A stretch of 64,000 bases of DNA from Naasia lichenicola (GCF_004801885.1 NZ_SSSM01000002.1:1-64000), one strand, 5' to 3'. Positions 12,118 to 29,920 are shown, counted from the first letter of the stretch. Numbers and translations: made by a program. The notes: a model not told the origin generated them from the letters alone.

Positions 12118-12151
12118 CGAAGGGGCCACCCAGCAATGGGCAGCCCCTTCG
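12118..12151 (-). terminator. rRNA operon terminator
   Basis: A strong hairpin lies 10 bp past the 5S 3' end: outer arms CGAAGGGGC/GCCCCTTCG, inner arms CCCA/TGGG and loop GCAA. On the minus strand it is followed by CTGTTTAACC, a short T-tract. Position and strength fit termination of the rrn operon. Confidence 0.8.
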
Positions 12152-12160
12152 GTAAAGGAG

Positions 12161-12278
12161 TCCGGCGGTGTCCTACTCTCCCACAGGGTCACCCCTGCAG
12201 TACCATCGGCGCAGAGAGTCTTAGCTTCCGGGTTCGGAATGTGACCGGGCGTTTCCCTCTCGCTATGGCCGCCGAAAC
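12161..12278 (-). rRNA. rrf: 5S ribosomal RNA
   Basis: The minus strand reads GTTTCGGCGGCCATAGCG at the 5' end, CATTCCGAACCCGGAAGC in the middle and GGGAGAGTAGGACACCGCC at the 3' end, the conserved actinobacterial 5S sequence of about 117 nt. Terminal arms pair as expected. Ends are estimated to within a few bases. Confidence 0.95.
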
Positions 12279-12421
12279 ACTTTCGATGTTTCAGTTGTCA
12301 TTGCCCCATACCCGAAGAGTTCTCTCCGAGCTTGGAGCGGCTCCCGTACATCGGGAACCACAAAGTGGACGCGAGCAACAGTCGTTGCAATTCATACTCT
12401 TCTCACTGAAGAGGAAGTGTT
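12279..12421 (-). other. 23S-5S spacer
   Basis: The spacer has no tRNA. It carries TGCTCGCGTCCACT (transcript sense, positions 12377-12364), the exact complement of a segment 5' of the 23S gene at 15687-15674. The two would form the 23S processing stem. Confidence 0.7.
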
Positions 12422-17508
<5,087 letters not shown>

Positions 17509-17904
17509 AGAAATCGATCGCCAGCTGCTCGAGAGCGACTGGCAAATCTGTAGCCCGACCCAGCCGGAATAGGCGGGGTCAGAGCGAGTTGATTCTGACT
17601 AAATAGACTGTCTACTGACAATCTGTCTAATCCAAAGGAATCTCTTGACTCGACTGCTGATCACCGAATGGTGATCACTTCCTCGGTCACGAGGTTATTT
17701 GGCATTGACTTAGTGCACGCTGTTGAGTTCTCAAGGATCGGGCGCACCTGAGCCTGCGCCTCTCGGCGTGGATATCAGGGCAACTGCCTAATCTGTTTGC
17801 TGCTCGTGTGGTCCGGATGGCTGGCAACACTCTCGTGTGCACTGCGTCCGTCTTGCATCTCTCGATGCCGTGACCCGGGCGAACCCGGTTCCGAGCAGAT
17901 CTTC
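17509..17904 (-). other. rRNA operon leader
   Basis: The leader between the candidate promoter and 16S contains CCTTGAGAACTCAACAGCG (17736-17718), the actinobacterial boxA-like rrn antitermination motif. The arm CAACAGCGTGCAC at 17725-17713 is complementary to the 16S-23S spacer. Nothing coding is seen. Confidence 0.65.
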
Positions 17905-17933
17905 ACTCTAGACTCTGTTTCGCTCGCTCGCAA
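17905..17933 (-). promoter_or_regulatory. Candidate rRNA promoter
   Basis: TTGCGA (17933-17928), a 17-nt spacer and TAGAGT (17910-17905) face the 16S gene about 400 bp upstream. The same -35 hexamer occurs in the lexA promoter of this window. DNA from 17934 to 18150 shows no further gene and may hold additional promoters. Confidence 0.45.
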
Positions 17934-18150
17934 CTCGGCGTTTCTGCGAACCGAAGTTCTCAGATGCTTCCTTGTGAGGAGCGGCGACTTCGCCAGACTG
18001 AATCGGCCCCCACTTGAGGCCGAGAAACTCGAGCCGTTCGACTCGCTGTTTCCCGCACCTTTGGGGTGACGAGAGATGACACTACGTGGATGTTTCGGGC
18101 TCCGCAACTCAGCCGCGACACTCGGGCGTGTCGCCGCGAGCGGAGCCGGC

Positions 18151-19449
18151 TCAATCCACGAAGAAGAGCCCGGCCAGAGTGCGCTTTCCTCGTCGAAGCA
18201 CCGCTGAGCCGCCCGCCAGGGGCGCGGATTCGAGGGTCGCCGCCTCATCGTCGACCTTCACGTTGTTCAGATAGACCCCGCCCTGGGCGATGGCACGGCG
18301 CGCTTCGCCCGCGCCCGTGGTGAGGCCCGTGGCGACGAGAGCGGAGACGACGGTGTCCGAGATCCGGACATCCGCGTGCGGCAGCTCGATGAGAGCGGCG
18401 CGAAGCGTCTCCCCGTCCAGCTCATCCAGCGCGCCCTGCCCGAAGAGGGCGGCTGACGCCGCGATCACCGCCTCCGTCGCATCGGCCCCGTGCACGAGCA
18501 CGGTCACCTCACGGGCGAGAGCCCTCTGCGCCTCGCGGCGGAAGGGCTCGAGCTCGACGGCGCTCTCGAGCCGTTCGATCTCCCCCCTGCCGAGGAAGGT
18601 GAAGACCTTCAGCCGGAACACCACATCGGCGTCGTCGGTGTTGAGCCAGAACTGGTAGAACGCGTATGGCGAGGTCATCTCCGGGTTCAGCCAGACGGCA
18701 TTGCCCTCGCTCTTGCCGAACTTCGTGCCGTCCGAATTGGTGATCAGCGGGGTGCCGATGGCGTGCACCGACCGCCCCTCCACCCGATGGATGAGATCTG
18801 TGCCGCTGGTAAGGTTGCCCCACTGATCGCTCCCCCCGGTCTGGAGCATGCACCCGTACGTGCGATGAAGCTCGAGGTAGTCGAGTCCCTGCAGGATCTG
18901 GTAGCTGAACTCCGTGTAGCTGATCCCCGCATCGGAGTTCAGCCGGGCACTCACCGCGTCCTTCTTGAGCATCGTGCCCACCCGGTAGTGCTTGCCGATG
19001 TCGCGGAGGAAGTCGATGGCGGACATCGGCGCTGTCCAGTCGAGATTGTTCACCATCCGCGCCGACGCCGGGCCCTCGAAATCGAGGAACCGCTCGATCT
19101 GCCCCCGCAGGTAGCCCACCCATTCGGCGACGGTCTCCTTGGTGTTGAGGGTCCGCTCCGCGGAAGGCCGCGGATCTCCGACGAGGCCGGTCGATCCCCC
19201 CACAAGACCGAGGGGCCGGTGACCGGCGAGCTGGATGCGCCGCATGGTGAGCAGCTGGACGAGATTGCCGAGGTGCAGGCTGGGGGCGGTCGGGTCGAAG
19301 CCGCAGTAGTACACGATCGGCGGACCCCCGAGCAGCGCGCGCAGCGCATCGGCGTCGGTGGACACCGCGACCAGCCCTCGCCAGTTCAGCTCGTCCCAGA
19401 CGTTCTCGAAGCTCGGATCATTGGCCTGCACGGCGACGCTCACTGACAC
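18151..19449 (-). CDS. tyrS: Tyrosyl-tRNA synthetase
   Basis: A 432-aa class I aminoacyl-tRNA synthetase. The HIGH-like motif is HLGN in APSLHLGNLVQLL, the substrate motif is GGSDQWGN and the KMSKS-type motif is KFGKSEG, as in bacterial TyrRS. A C-terminal S4 domain (RRAIAQGGVYLNNVKV) binds the long variable arm of tRNA-Tyr. The GTG start lies 6 nt after TAGCGT and has no Shine-Dalgarno, suggesting a leaderless mRNA. Confidence 0.97.
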   Translation of the reverse strand: MSVSVAVQANDPSFENVWDELNWRGLVAVSTDADALRALLGGPPIVYYCGFDPTAPSLHLGNLVQLLTMRRIQLAGHRPLGLVGGSTGLVGDPRPSAERTLNTKETVAEWVGYLRGQIERFLDFEGPASARMVNNLDWTAPMSAIDFLRDIGKHYRVGTMLKKDAVSARLNSDAGISYTEFSYQILQGLDYLELHRTYGCMLQTGGSDQWGNLTSGTDLIHRVEGRSVHAIGTPLITNSDGTKFGKSEGNAVWLNPEMTSPYAFYQFWLNTDDADVVFRLKVFTFLGRGEIERLESAVELEPFRREAQRALAREVTVLVHGADATEAVIAASAALFGQGALDELDGETLRAALIELPHADVRISDTVVSALVATGLTTGAGEARRAIAQGGVYLNNVKVDDEAATLESAPLAGGSAVLRRGKRTLAGLFFVD

Positions 19450-19455
19450 GCGTCT

Positions 19456-19486
19456 ACGCTACCGCCGCCCGGTCACCGATCATCAA
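19456..19486 (-). promoter_or_regulatory. Candidate leaderless promoter of tyrS
   Basis: TAGCGT (19461-19456) ends 6 nt before the tyrS GTG. TTGATG (19486-19481) is 19 nt further upstream. The divergent promoter of the SatD-like gene begins 10 bp away at 19497. Confidence 0.45.
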
Positions 19487-19496
19487 GTCCCCGCCC

Positions 19497-19525
19497 TTGA
19501 TCTTCAGTGATCATGCCTCTAAGCT
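19497..19525 (+). promoter_or_regulatory. Candidate promoter of SatD-like gene
   Basis: TTGATC (19497-19502), exactly 17 nt, then TAAGCT (19520-19525). The predicted start of transcription is about 25 bp before the GTG at 19559, leaving room for the AGGAG ribosome site. Confidence 0.55.
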
Positions 19526-19558
19526 TGATTCCTTCAGCACAAGGCGAGGAGCTTGACC

Positions 19559-20161
19559 GTGTTCGTCCTCACAGCCGATCAGATCGACAGCCGCCACGAT
19601 GTCGATCGTGTGGCCGGCACCATCGCTGCCCTGGAGTCCCTGGTCGCGGGAAGCCTGCTCCTTCCGCCGGATCGGACAGCCGGAGACGAGCTCCAGCTGC
19701 TGCTCGACTCGGCGGACGGCGCCGTCGAGGCGCTCGGGATGCTGGCCCGAGACGGGCACTGGAGCATCGGCATCGGTGTGGGGGCGGTTCTCCAGCCCCT
19801 GCCGGATGCGGCTCGGGCCGCCACGGGTCCGGCGTTCGTGCACGCTCGAGCGGCAGTGGAGTACGCGAAGCGCTCGCCCACCCGGTTCGGCCTGGAAGGC
19901 GGCCCGGAAGGACCCCTGGGCTCCGCCGGGGTGCGGGCCCTGTTCGACCTCGTGCTCGCGCTCCGCTCGCGGCGCTCGCCCGAAGGCTGGGCGGTCGTGG
20001 ACCTGCTGGAGCAGGGAATGAGCCAGTCCGCCGTCGCCGACTCGCTCGGCATCACGCCGCAGGCGGTCAGTCTGCGAGTGGCCGCCTCGGGCTGGAAGCT
20101 GGAGCGCGCCGCCATGCCCGGCCTGATAAGCCTTCTGGACGGACTCGACCGGTCCGCCTGA
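19559..20161 (+). CDS. SatD-like protein with C-terminal helix-turn-helix
   Basis: A 200-aa protein that I do not recognise with certainty. The N-terminus (VLTADQIDSRHDVDRVAGTI) and the central DELQLLL and GIGVGAV strands resemble the SatD family. Residues about 155-185 (MSQSAVADSLGITPQAVSLR) are a clear helix-turn-helix. The GTG at 19559 has AGGAG at 7-nt spacing. A membrane protein follows by 130 bp on the same strand. It could be a regulator of that membrane protein; the ligand is unknown. Confidence 0.6.
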   Translation: MFVLTADQIDSRHDVDRVAGTIAALESLVAGSLLLPPDRTAGDELQLLLDSADGAVEALGMLARDGHWSIGIGVGAVLQPLPDAARAATGPAFVHARAAVEYAKRSPTRFGLEGGPEGPLGSAGVRALFDLVLALRSRRSPEGWAVVDLLEQGMSQSAVADSLGITPQAVSLRVAASGWKLERAAMPGLISLLDGLDRSA

Positions 20162-20167
20162 CCCGGT

Positions 20168-20207
20168 GTCCGCTGCGTCGCCTAGGCTCTGACGGGCATC
20201 AGCGGAC
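20168..20207. other. Dyad between SatD-like and membrane protein genes
   Basis: GTCCGCTG (20168-20175) and CAGCGGAC (20200-20207) flank a 24-nt centre that contains a -10-like TAGGCT (20183-20188). It may be a weak terminator of the upstream gene or an operator for the downstream one. Confidence 0.3.
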
Positions 20208-20294
20208 CGCCGCACCGAGCCGGTGGTCGTCGAGAAGCGCGTGCACGTCGACGACACGAGTCAGCACGTCATCAGTGAGCACGGAGGAGCATCG

Positions 20295-20858
20295 ATGTAC
20301 GCGGGTGGAATGGTCGGCAGCGTGCTGCTGGTGCTCTACTGGTTCGCACTGGTCGCCACACTCGGGGCTGCAGCGGCTCTGTCGGTGCTCGCGTGGCGCA
20401 CTCCGCGGGCCGTGTTCGTCTACGCGGCGACCGGCCTGCTCGGCATCTCCTTGATCCTCGCGGCCGTCCCGACGGGCGAGAGCGGCTTCGCCCTGCAGGC
20501 GCTCGTCTCGATCCTGGCACTCGGCATCGCCGTGCTCGGCGGAGGTCCCGCCGCGGCCCTCTCGCTGCGCATGGCCAGTCGCGGCGTGGCCGAAGGCGAG
20601 CACGGCGGCATCATCCAGGACGGCGGAGAGGTCCTCCGCGGCGGTACAGCGGTCGGCATCCTCGAGCGCCTCGCGATGGCGGGCGTCATCCTCGCCGGCT
20701 TCCCCGAGGGCATCGCGGTCATCGTCGCGATCAAGGGCGTCGGCCGGTTCACCGAGCTCGACGCCGCAGCCACCCGTGAGCGGTTCATCATCGGCACCTT
20801 CGTCAGCCTCATCTGGGCGGCGGCCGCCATCGGCGTCGCCATCCTCGCCCGCAGCTGA
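20295..20858 (+). CDS. Conserved integral membrane protein
   Basis: 187 aa with about five membrane segments: SVLLVLYWFALVATLGAAAA, VFVYAATGLLGISLILAAV, ALVSILALGIAVLGGG, LAMAGVILAGFPEGIAVIVA and FIIGTFVSLIWAAAAIGVAI. The segment GGTAVGILERLAMAGVILAG with GVGRF looks conserved rather than random. The ATG at 20295 follows GGAGG with 7-nt spacing. I do not recognise a function; the pairing with a SatD-like HTH protein is the only clue. Confidence 0.75.
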   Translation: MYAGGMVGSVLLVLYWFALVATLGAAAALSVLAWRTPRAVFVYAATGLLGISLILAAVPTGESGFALQALVSILALGIAVLGGGPAAALSLRMASRGVAEGEHGGIIQDGGEVLRGGTAVGILERLAMAGVILAGFPEGIAVIVAIKGVGRFTELDAAATRERFIIGTFVSLIWAAAAIGVAILARS

Positions 20859-20904
20859 CGGTCCCCGCACGACTCGACGGCGCCGCGAGCCTCGACACTC
20901 CCCT

Positions 20905-20953
20905 GCGGACAGGACACTGCGGGAGACCGACGTGTTCCGTCCGCATCGCAGTG
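20905..20953. repeat. Intergenic dyad, family 2 copy A
   Basis: A 49-bp element in the convergent gap between the membrane protein and the glycosylase gene. GACACTGCG (20913-20921) pairs with CGCAGTGTC (20947-20955); overlapping arms GCGGAC and GTCCGC also pair. It matches 41 of 49 positions of the element at 41014-41062. Confidence 0.7.
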
Positions 20954-20973
20954 TCGTCGCGAACGCACCCGGA

Positions 20974-21585
20974 TCAGCTCGGCCGCCTCCGCGTCACGGC
21001 CGGACGGTACGGCGAGACGGTGGGCTCGTCGGGCAGGTAGAACCGCCATGGGAACTCCGGAAGCCCGCCCGGACCGGACACTCCCGTCCGCGGACTCGTC
21101 GCGAACGGAGCGGGCGCACCCGGCAGCACCAGGCGGTACGGAGCGGCGAGCAGATCGGCGCCGGTGTCGGTCAGCGGGATGCCCAGCGCACTCGCGAGGC
21201 GCGCCGGCCCGCGCGCCAGATCGCGGAACGCGGTCGAATTCCCTCGGCGGCTTCGCGCGAGCTCCTCCCCCTCGACGACCTCGCCTCCGCGCATCAGCAC
21301 GCCGGATGCCTCGCCGTCAGGTCCGGTCACGATGTTCGCGCACACGTGCATGCCGTAGCTGAAGTAGGCGTACAGATGTCCGGCCGGCCCGAACATCACC
21401 GCGGTCCTCGGCGTCATTCCCCGATGCGCATGCGATCCCGGGTCCTCCCCCGTGCCCGCATAGGCTTCGACCTCGGTCAGCCGGACCGACACCGTGCCCG
21501 CCTCGTCGGTGCGGGAGAGGACGGCCCCGAGGAGCAGCGGCGCCACCGCATCGGCGCGGCCGGCAAGGACATCTCGAGACGTCAT
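20974..21585 (-). CDS. mpg: 3-methyladenine DNA glycosylase (Mpg/AAG family)
   Basis: A 203-aa single-domain base-excision glycosylase of the AAG family, removing alkylated purines. Conserved segments are VRLTEVEAYAGTGEDPGSHA (active-site Glu in EVEAY), RTAVMFGPAGHLYAYFSYGM and the Arg/Gly-rich RGPARLASALGI. Adjacent to tyrS in M. tuberculosis as well (Rv1688/Rv1689). It follows the 59-aa membrane protein by 36 bp and probably shares its transcript. Confidence 0.9.
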   Translation of the reverse strand: MTSRDVLAGRADAVAPLLLGAVLSRTDEAGTVSVRLTEVEAYAGTGEDPGSHAHRGMTPRTAVMFGPAGHLYAYFSYGMHVCANIVTGPDGEASGVLMRGGEVVEGEELARSRRGNSTAFRDLARGPARLASALGIPLTDTGADLLAAPYRLVLPGAPAPFATSPRTGVSGPGGLPEFPWRFYLPDEPTVSPYRPAVTRRRPS

Positions 21586-21621
21586 CTCGTGGCCGTCATC
21601 CGCTCGCCGTCGCCGCTCGCC

Positions 21622-24415
<2,794 letters not shown>

Positions 24416-24481
24416 GTCACTCCTTCTGTGTTCCGATGGGGTGTTGCCTGATTGCGTCCCGGTCTGAGCCGGATGGTCGGT

Positions 24482-24496
24482 GTCCCGGTGCGGGAC
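24482..24496 (-). terminator. Small hairpin between argF and argG
   Basis: GTCCCG/CGGGAC with a 3-nt loop, 16 bp past the argF stop. It lacks a T-tract. It might slow transcription or stabilise the upstream mRNA end. Confidence 0.25.
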
Positions 24497-24512
24497 GGGT
24501 CGGGTGGGGCGG

Positions 24513-25439
24513 TCAGCCCTGCTGCCGGAGCAGCCAGATGAGCAGTGCCTTCTGGGCGTGCAGCCGGTTCTCGGCCTCGTCCCAGATGACGCTCTGCGGT
24601 CCGTCGATGACGGCGGCGTCGACCTCGTAGCCGCGGTCGGCGGGCAGGCAGTGCAGGAAGAGAGCGTCGGCAGCGGCGTGGGCCATCAGCTCGGGCGTGA
24701 CCTTGTACGGGCTGAGGGCGGTGATCCGCGCCGCCTTCTCGTCTTCGAACCCCATCGACACCCACGTGTCGGTGACCACGATGTCTGCGCCGCCCACCGC
24801 GGCGATCGGGTCGGCGAGCACGGCCACCGATCCGCCGGTCTGCTCCGCGATCGCGAACGCGTCGTCCACCACGGCCTGAGACGGCTCGTACTCGATGGGC
24901 GATCCGATCCGCACGTTCATCCCCGCCGTCGCGCAGGCGAGCAGGTAGGACTGGCCCATGTTGCTGCTGCCGTCGCCTACGAACGCGACGGTCAGCCCGG
25001 CCAGCGCGCCGCGGTGCTCGCGGATGGTGAGCAGGTCCGCCAGAAGCTGGCAGGGGTGGAACTCGTCGGACAGCGCGTTGATGACGGGCACGGTCGTGCC
25101 TGCCGCCATCTCCTCGAGTCCCTTCTGCGCATAGGTGCGCCAGACGATGGCCGCGACCTGCCGCTCGAGCACTCGAGCCGTGTCGCCCGCGGTCTCCTTG
25201 CCGCCGAGCTGGCTGCTCGCGGTGGAGATGATCAGCGGGCTGCCGCCCAGGTCGGCGATGCCAACGGCGAACGAGACCCGGGTGCGAGTGGAGGACTTGT
25301 CGAAGATCACTGCGACCGTCTGGGGCCCCGCCAGCGGCGTGTTCGCGAAGCGGTCCTGCTTGACCTCGAGGGCGAGATCGAGGATCTCGGCCTGCTCGGC
25401 CGGGCTGAGATCGTCGTCGCGGAGGAGGTGGCGTGCCAT
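24513..25439 (-). CDS. argF: Ornithine carbamoyltransferase
   Basis: A 308-aa enzyme making citrulline from ornithine and carbamoyl phosphate. Carbamoyl-phosphate motif [13 protein letters not shown] and the ornithine motif HCLPADRG are all present. The ATG at 25439 matches the family N-terminus ([13 protein letters not shown]) and has AAAGG upstream. A second ATG at 25469 overlaps the argD stop (ATGA), so ribosomes leaving argD could also start ten codons earlier. Confidence 0.96.
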   Translation of the reverse strand: MARHLLRDDDLSPAEQAEILDLALEVKQDRFANTPLAGPQTVAVIFDKSSTRTRVSFAVGIADLGGSPLIISTASSQLGGKETAGDTARVLERQVAAIVWRTYAQKGLEEMAAGTTVPVINALSDEFHPCQLLADLLTIREHRGALAGLTVAFVGDGSSNMGQSYLLACATAGMNVRIGSPIEYEPSQAVVDDAFAIAEQTGGSVAVLADPIAAVGGADIVVTDTWVSMGFEDEKAARITALSPYKVTPELMAHAAADALFLHCLPADRGYEVDAAVIDGPQSVIWDEAENRLHAQKALLIWLLRQQG

Positions 25440-25465
25440 GCCGGGCCTTTCGGAGAGGGACCTTG

Positions 25466-26749
25466 TCATGAGGCCGACTCCGGGAGATCGGCCAGCGTCT
25501 GGCGGAAGAGCTCGGCGAAGGCGGCGATCTCGTCGTCGCCGATCATCAGCGGTGGGACGATCCGGAGGCTGTCGGAGTTCGGCGCGTTGATGATGAGGCC
25601 GTGCTGCAGGGCGGCGTCGGCCAGCTCTGCCGCCCGCCCGTCCGCGACGCCGACGCCGATCATCAGGCCGCGTCCGCGCACCTCGGTGATCAGCGGTGAG
25701 CCGATCCCCTCGATCACCTCGCGGAGCTGCTCGCCCCGGACGGCGGCGTTCTGCACGAGACCGGCACGCTCGATCTCCTCGAGCACGGCATCGGCGACGG
25801 CCGTCGCGAACGGGTTGCCGCCGAAGGTGCTGCCGTGATCACCGCGGATGAGCAGGTCGCTGGCCGCACCGATGGTCACCAGGGCGCCGATGGGGATGCC
25901 GCCGGCTATGCCCTTGGCGATCGCGACCGCGTCCGGAACGACCCCGTCGTGCTGATAGGCGAACCAGGCGCCGGTGCGTCCGACTCCCGTCTGGATCTCA
26001 TCGATGATGAGCAGCGCTCCGTGCTGACGGGTCAGCTCCCGAGCACGGACCAGGAAGCCTTCGGGAAGCGGCAGCACGCCGGCCTCGCCCTTGATGGGCT
26101 CGAGGACCAGCGCCGCCACGGAGTCGTCGATCGACTCCTCGAGGGCGGCGATCGTGGAGTCGATGTGATCGACGCCGGCGACCATCGGCCGGAACGGGTC
26201 CTGCAGCGACGGCTTGCCAGTGAGGGCGAGAGCGCCCATGGTGCGGCCGTGGAAGGAGTTGTGCAGCGCGAGGATGCGGTGCCGTCCGTCCACGAAGTTG
26301 CGGCGGGCCAGCTTGAACGCCGCCTCCATCGCCTCGGCGCCCGAGTTGCCGAAGTAGACGCGGCCGTTCTCCCCCGCGCCGGTCAGCCGGATCAGGCGCT
26401 CGGCCAGGGCGACCTGTGAGGGCGTCGCGAAGTAGTTGGAGACGTGCACGAGGGTGGCGGCCTGGCGCGCTGCGACCTCGGCGACGATCGGGCTGGCGTG
26501 TCCGAGCGAGTTGACGGCGATGCCGGCCAGGAAGTCGAGGTAGCGGTTGCCGTCCACGTCCCAGACCCATGCGCCCTCGCCGCGTTCGAGCACGGCGAGC
26601 GGCGTGCTCAGGGTCCGCATGAGGGCGGCGCCGTGCCGGGCGCTGAGGCCGTCGGCGAGCGGCCTCCGGCCGAGCGCTTCATCCGCGATGGGCGGGTCGT
26701 CGACCGGCTCGACCGCATGGCTGGTGTCCGTTGTGCTGGTCTGTGTCAT
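25466..26749 (-). CDS. argD: Acetylornithine aminotransferase
   Basis: A 427-aa class III PLP aminotransferase. The PLP lysine is in [13 protein letters not shown], the Asp contacting the pyridine nitrogen is in [15 protein letters not shown], and [16 protein letters not shown] binds cofactor phosphate. Residues 1-40 form an N-terminal extension before the family core. Start and stop both overlap neighbours (argB, argF) as ATGA. Confidence 0.96.
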   Translation of the reverse strand: MTQTSTTDTSHAVEPVDDPPIADEALGRRPLADGLSARHGAALMRTLSTPLAVLERGEGAWVWDVDGNRYLDFLAGIAVNSLGHASPIVAEVAARQAATLVHVSNYFATPSQVALAERLIRLTGAGENGRVYFGNSGAEAMEAAFKLARRNFVDGRHRILALHNSFHGRTMGALALTGKPSLQDPFRPMVAGVDHIDSTIAALEESIDDSVAALVLEPIKGEAGVLPLPEGFLVRARELTRQHGALLIIDEIQTGVGRTGAWFAYQHDGVVPDAVAIAKGIAGGIPIGALVTIGAASDLLIRGDHGSTFGGNPFATAVADAVLEEIERAGLVQNAAVRGEQLREVIEGIGSPLITEVRGRGLMIGVGVADGRAAELADAALQHGLIINAPNSDSLRIVPPLMIGDDEIAAFAELFRQTLADLPESAS

Positions 26750-27696
26750 CGCACGACCTCCGTTCCTATTCCGCTGCCGGTGAAGATCTCCAGGAGGATC
26801 GAGTGCGGCACCCGTCCATCGATGACGGCCGCCTTCTCGACGCCGCCGGCGACCGCCTCTAGGCAGGCCGCCATCTTGGGGATCATGCCGGAGTCGAGGG
26901 TGGGCATCAGCCGCGCGAGCTCGTCGCTCGAGATCTGGGAGACGAGCGAATCCGTGTTCGGCCAGTCGCTGTAGAGGCCAGCGACGTTGGTGAGCACCAC
27001 GAGCTTGGCGGCGCCGAGGGCGACGGCCAGCGAGGCGGCCGCCGAGTCGGCGTTGACGTTGAGCGACTGTCCCGGCTCGTCGATGTCGGGAGCGATGGTC
27101 GAGACCACCGGGATGCGGCCGGCCTCGAGGTGTTCGAGCACCGTCTCGGGATTGACCAGGACGACGTCGCCGACGAGGCCGAGATCCACGGCTTCGCCAT
27201 CCACGATCGCGCCGCGGCGGCGGGCGAAGAACAGTCCCGCATCCTCCCCGGAGATCGCTGCTCCCAGCGGCCCATGCTCGTTGATCAGGCCGACGATGTC
27301 ACGGCTGACCTGACCGGAGAGCACCATCCTCACGACCTCCATGACCTCGGGGGTCGTGACGCGGTAGCCGCCGCGGAACTCGCTGGGGATGGAGAGCCGT
27401 TCGAGCATGGAGGAGATCTGCGGTCCGCCGCCGTGCACGACGACCGGGCGGATGCCGGCGTAGCGGAGGTACACCATGTCCTCGGCGAAGGCACGGACCG
27501 ATTCGGGATCGTCCATGGCGTTGCCGCCGAACTTCACGACGATGATCTGGCCGGCGAAGCGCTTGAGCCATGGCAGCGATTCGATCAGGGTCGCCGCCTT
27601 GACCGAGGCCTCGGCCTGAGTGGTGGTCTGGATGGTGAGCTCGACGGAGGGCTGTGCGGCCCTCGGGGTCGCGATCTGGCTGGACGTGTCGGCCAT
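26746..27696 (-). CDS. argB: Acetylglutamate kinase
   Basis: A 316-aa amino-acid kinase phosphorylating N-acetylglutamate. Motifs [22 protein letters not shown] and [12 protein letters not shown] are present, and the C-terminal ATP-binding lysine is in [11 protein letters not shown]. An N-terminal extension of about 45 residues precedes the kinase fold, as in arginine-sensitive hexameric enzymes, which suggests arginine feedback inhibition. Confidence 0.96.
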   Translation of the reverse strand: MADTSSQIATPRAAQPSVELTIQTTTQAEASVKAATLIESLPWLKRFAGQIIVVKFGGNAMDDPESVRAFAEDMVYLRYAGIRPVVVHGGGPQISSMLERLSIPSEFRGGYRVTTPEVMEVVRMVLSGQVSRDIVGLINEHGPLGAAISGEDAGLFFARRRGAIVDGEAVDLGLVGDVVLVNPETVLEHLEAGRIPVVSTIAPDIDEPGQSLNVNADSAAASLAVALGAAKLVVLTNVAGLYSDWPNTDSLVSQISSDELARLMPTLDSGMIPKMAACLEAVAGGVEKAAVIDGRVPHSILLEIFTGSGIGTEVVR

Positions 27697-28853
27697 CAGC
27701 TGGAGTACGCGCTGTTCTCGTGCACGTAGTCGTGGGTGAGATCGCTCGTGTAGATCGATGCCGAGGCATCGCCGACGGCGAGGTCGATGAGTACGTGCAC
27801 GGCGCGACCGGTCAGATCCACCTCGTCGCGAGGACGGTCGGGCGCCCCGGCCGAGCAGACGCGCACGCCGTTCATGCTCACGTCCACGGCGTAGGGGTCG
27901 AACGGCGCCGACGTGGTTCCGATCGCGGCGAGCACGCGGCCCCAGTTGGGATCTCCGCCGAAGATGGCGGCCTTGAAGAGATTGTTCCGGGCGACGGAGC
28001 GGCCGACCTCCACGGCGTCGTCCTCGCTGGCGGCGCCGGTCACCTCGATGGTGATGTCGTGGCTCGCGCCCTCGGCATCGGTCTGCAGCTGCAGGGCGAG
28101 ATCCAGGCAGACGGCCTCGAGGGCGGCCTCGAAATCGGCGAGATGCGGGGTGGTCCCCGACGCGCCGCTCGATAGCAGCGCGACCGTGTCGTTCGTGGAC
28201 ATGCAGCCGTCGGAGTCGAGCCGGTCGAAGGTCGTCCGCGTCGCCGCGCGCAGGGCCGCATCGAGGTCCTGCGAGGAGAGCACGGCATCGGTCGTCAGCA
28301 CCACGAGCATCGTGGCGAGCCCGGGAGCGAGCATGCCCGCGCCCTTGGCCATGCCGCCGATCGTCCAGCCCTCCCCCGTGGCGAGCGCCTGCTTGGAGTG
28401 GGTGTCGGTGGTGATGATGGCGAGCGCCGCATCGGCTCCGCCGTCGGTGCTGAGCGCAGCCGCGGCCGCGGCGACGCCCCGGAGGACGCCGGCACGGAAC
28501 GTCTCGTCGCCCACTCCGATCAGTCCGGTGGAGCAGACGAGCACATCGCCTGCGGAGACATCGAGGGCCGACGCGACGGCTTCGGCGGTCTGATGCGTCG
28601 TCTGGAAGCCGAACGCCCCGGTGAAGCAGTTGGCTCCGCCGGCGTTGAGCACGATGGCGCTCGCTGTGCCGTCGGCGATCACCTGCTGGCTCCAGAGGAC
28701 GGGGTTCGCCTTGGCGCGGTTGCTGGTGAAGACCGCTGCCGCGTGCTGCAGCGGTCCGCGGTTGACGACGAGGGCGACGTCTGGGCCATCGCTGGACCGC
28801 AGCCCGGCGGCGACGCCCGCCGCCTCGAATCCTGCTGCTGCGGTGACGCTCAT
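27696..28853 (-). CDS. argJ: Glutamate N-acetyltransferase / amino-acid acetyltransferase
   Basis: A 385-aa Ntn-fold enzyme that recycles the acetyl group from acetylornithine to glutamate. Autocleavage should occur between A180 and T181 in APGLATML, giving T181 as nucleophile. The oxyanion segment STGLIG is at about 108-113. ArgJ makes this the cyclic version of the pathway. Coupled to argC (ATGA) and argB (TGATG). Confidence 0.96.
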   Translation of the reverse strand: MSVTAAAGFEAAGVAAGLRSSDGPDVALVVNRGPLQHAAAVFTSNRAKANPVLWSQQVIADGTASAIVLNAGGANCFTGAFGFQTTHQTAEAVASALDVSAGDVLVCSTGLIGVGDETFRAGVLRGVAAAAAALSTDGGADAALAIITTDTHSKQALATGEGWTIGGMAKGAGMLAPGLATMLVVLTTDAVLSSQDLDAALRAATRTTFDRLDSDGCMSTNDTVALLSSGASGTTPHLADFEAALEAVCLDLALQLQTDAEGASHDITIEVTGAASEDDAVEVGRSVARNNLFKAAIFGGDPNWGRVLAAIGTTSAPFDPYAVDVSMNGVRVCSAGAPDRPRDEVDLTGRAVHVLIDLAVGDASASIYTSDLTHDYVHENSAYSS

Positions 28854-29920
28854 GGGGCTACTCCATCCAGCGGGAGGCCGAGGGTCTCCTCGAAGCCGAG
28901 GGCGATGTTGGCCGACTGGATCGCCGCACCCGCCGTGCCCTTGGCGAGGTTGTCGACTGCCGCGATCACGACCACCCGGCCGGCGGCCTCGTCGATGGCG
29001 AGCCCGAGCAGGGCGGTGTTGGCGCCGAGGACATCGGCGGTGCGCGGGAACTCCCCCGCCGGCAGCAGCTGGACGAAGGGCTCACCGGCGTAGGCGAGCT
29101 CCCAGGCCGCTCGCACCTCGGCCGCGGTCACCCCGGGAGTGAGCACTGCGGTGGAGGTCGCGAGGATCCCCCGAGACATCGGCACGAGGACCGGGGTGAA
29201 GGAGATGGTGGGATCGACGGCGCCCGCCCAGCGAAGGGACTGCAGGATCTCGGGGATGTGGCGATGAACGCCGCCGATGCCGTACGGGTTCGCGCTGCCG
29301 AGGATCTCTCCGGCCAGCAGGTTCTGCTTGAGGGCCCTGCCGGCTCCGGACGGGCCGACGGCCAGCACCGAGACGATGTCGGTGGGCTGGATCACGCCGG
29401 CTGCGATGCCGGGGGCGATCGAGAGCGCGACAGTGCTCGCGTTGCAGCCGGGTGCCGCGATCCGACGGGTTCCGACGATGCGCTCCCGCTGCTTGGTGGC
29501 GCCGAGGTGCAGCGGGTCGATGCCCGGAGCGAGGGGCAGCTCGGGCACCCCGTACGCCCAGGTTCCGGCGTGATCGCCGCTGTAGAAGGCCGCCCAGTCG
29601 GCGGACGACTCGAGCCGGTGGTCGGCTCCGCAGTCGATCACGAGGGTGTCGCCGTCGAGCTCTGCCGCGATCGCCGCAGAGGCGCCGTGCGGAAGCGCGA
29701 GGAACACGACATCGTGCCCCGCGAGGTTGTGCGCGTCGGTCGGCACCAGGACGTGACCGGCCAGTGAGCGCAGGTGCGGCTGGACGGACACGAGCGACTG
29801 ACCGGCATTCGAGTGCGCGGTAAGCGTGCCGATGGAGAACTCCGGATGACCGGCGAGAAGCCGGAGGAGCTCTCCGCCCGCGTAGCCGGAAGCGCCGGCT
29901 ACGGCAACGGACAAAGGCAT
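28850..29920 (-). CDS. argC: N-acetyl-gamma-glutamyl-phosphate reductase
   Basis: A 356-aa NADPH-dependent reductase, first gene of argCJBDFGH. The Rossmann motif [15 protein letters not shown] is at residues 8-22 and the catalytic cysteine is in [10 protein letters not shown]. The ATG at 29920 has AAGG with a 7-8 nt spacer. A 75-bp gap separates it from the arginine-rich leader ORF. Confidence 0.96.
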   Translation of the reverse strand: MPLSVAVAGASGYAGGELLRLLAGHPEFSIGTLTAHSNAGQSLVSVQPHLRSLAGHVLVPTDAHNLAGHDVVFLALPHGASAAIAAELDGDTLVIDCGADHRLESSADWAAFYSGDHAGTWAYGVPELPLAPGIDPLHLGATKQRERIVGTRRIAAPGCNASTVALSIAPGIAAGVIQPTDIVSVLAVGPSGAGRALKQNLLAGEILGSANPYGIGGVHRHIPEILQSLRWAGAVDPTISFTPVLVPMSRGILATSTAVLTPGVTAAEVRAAWELAYAGEPFVQLLPAGEFPRTADVLGANTALLGLAIDEAAGRVVVIAAVDNLAKGTAGAAIQSANIALGFEETLGLPLDGVAP

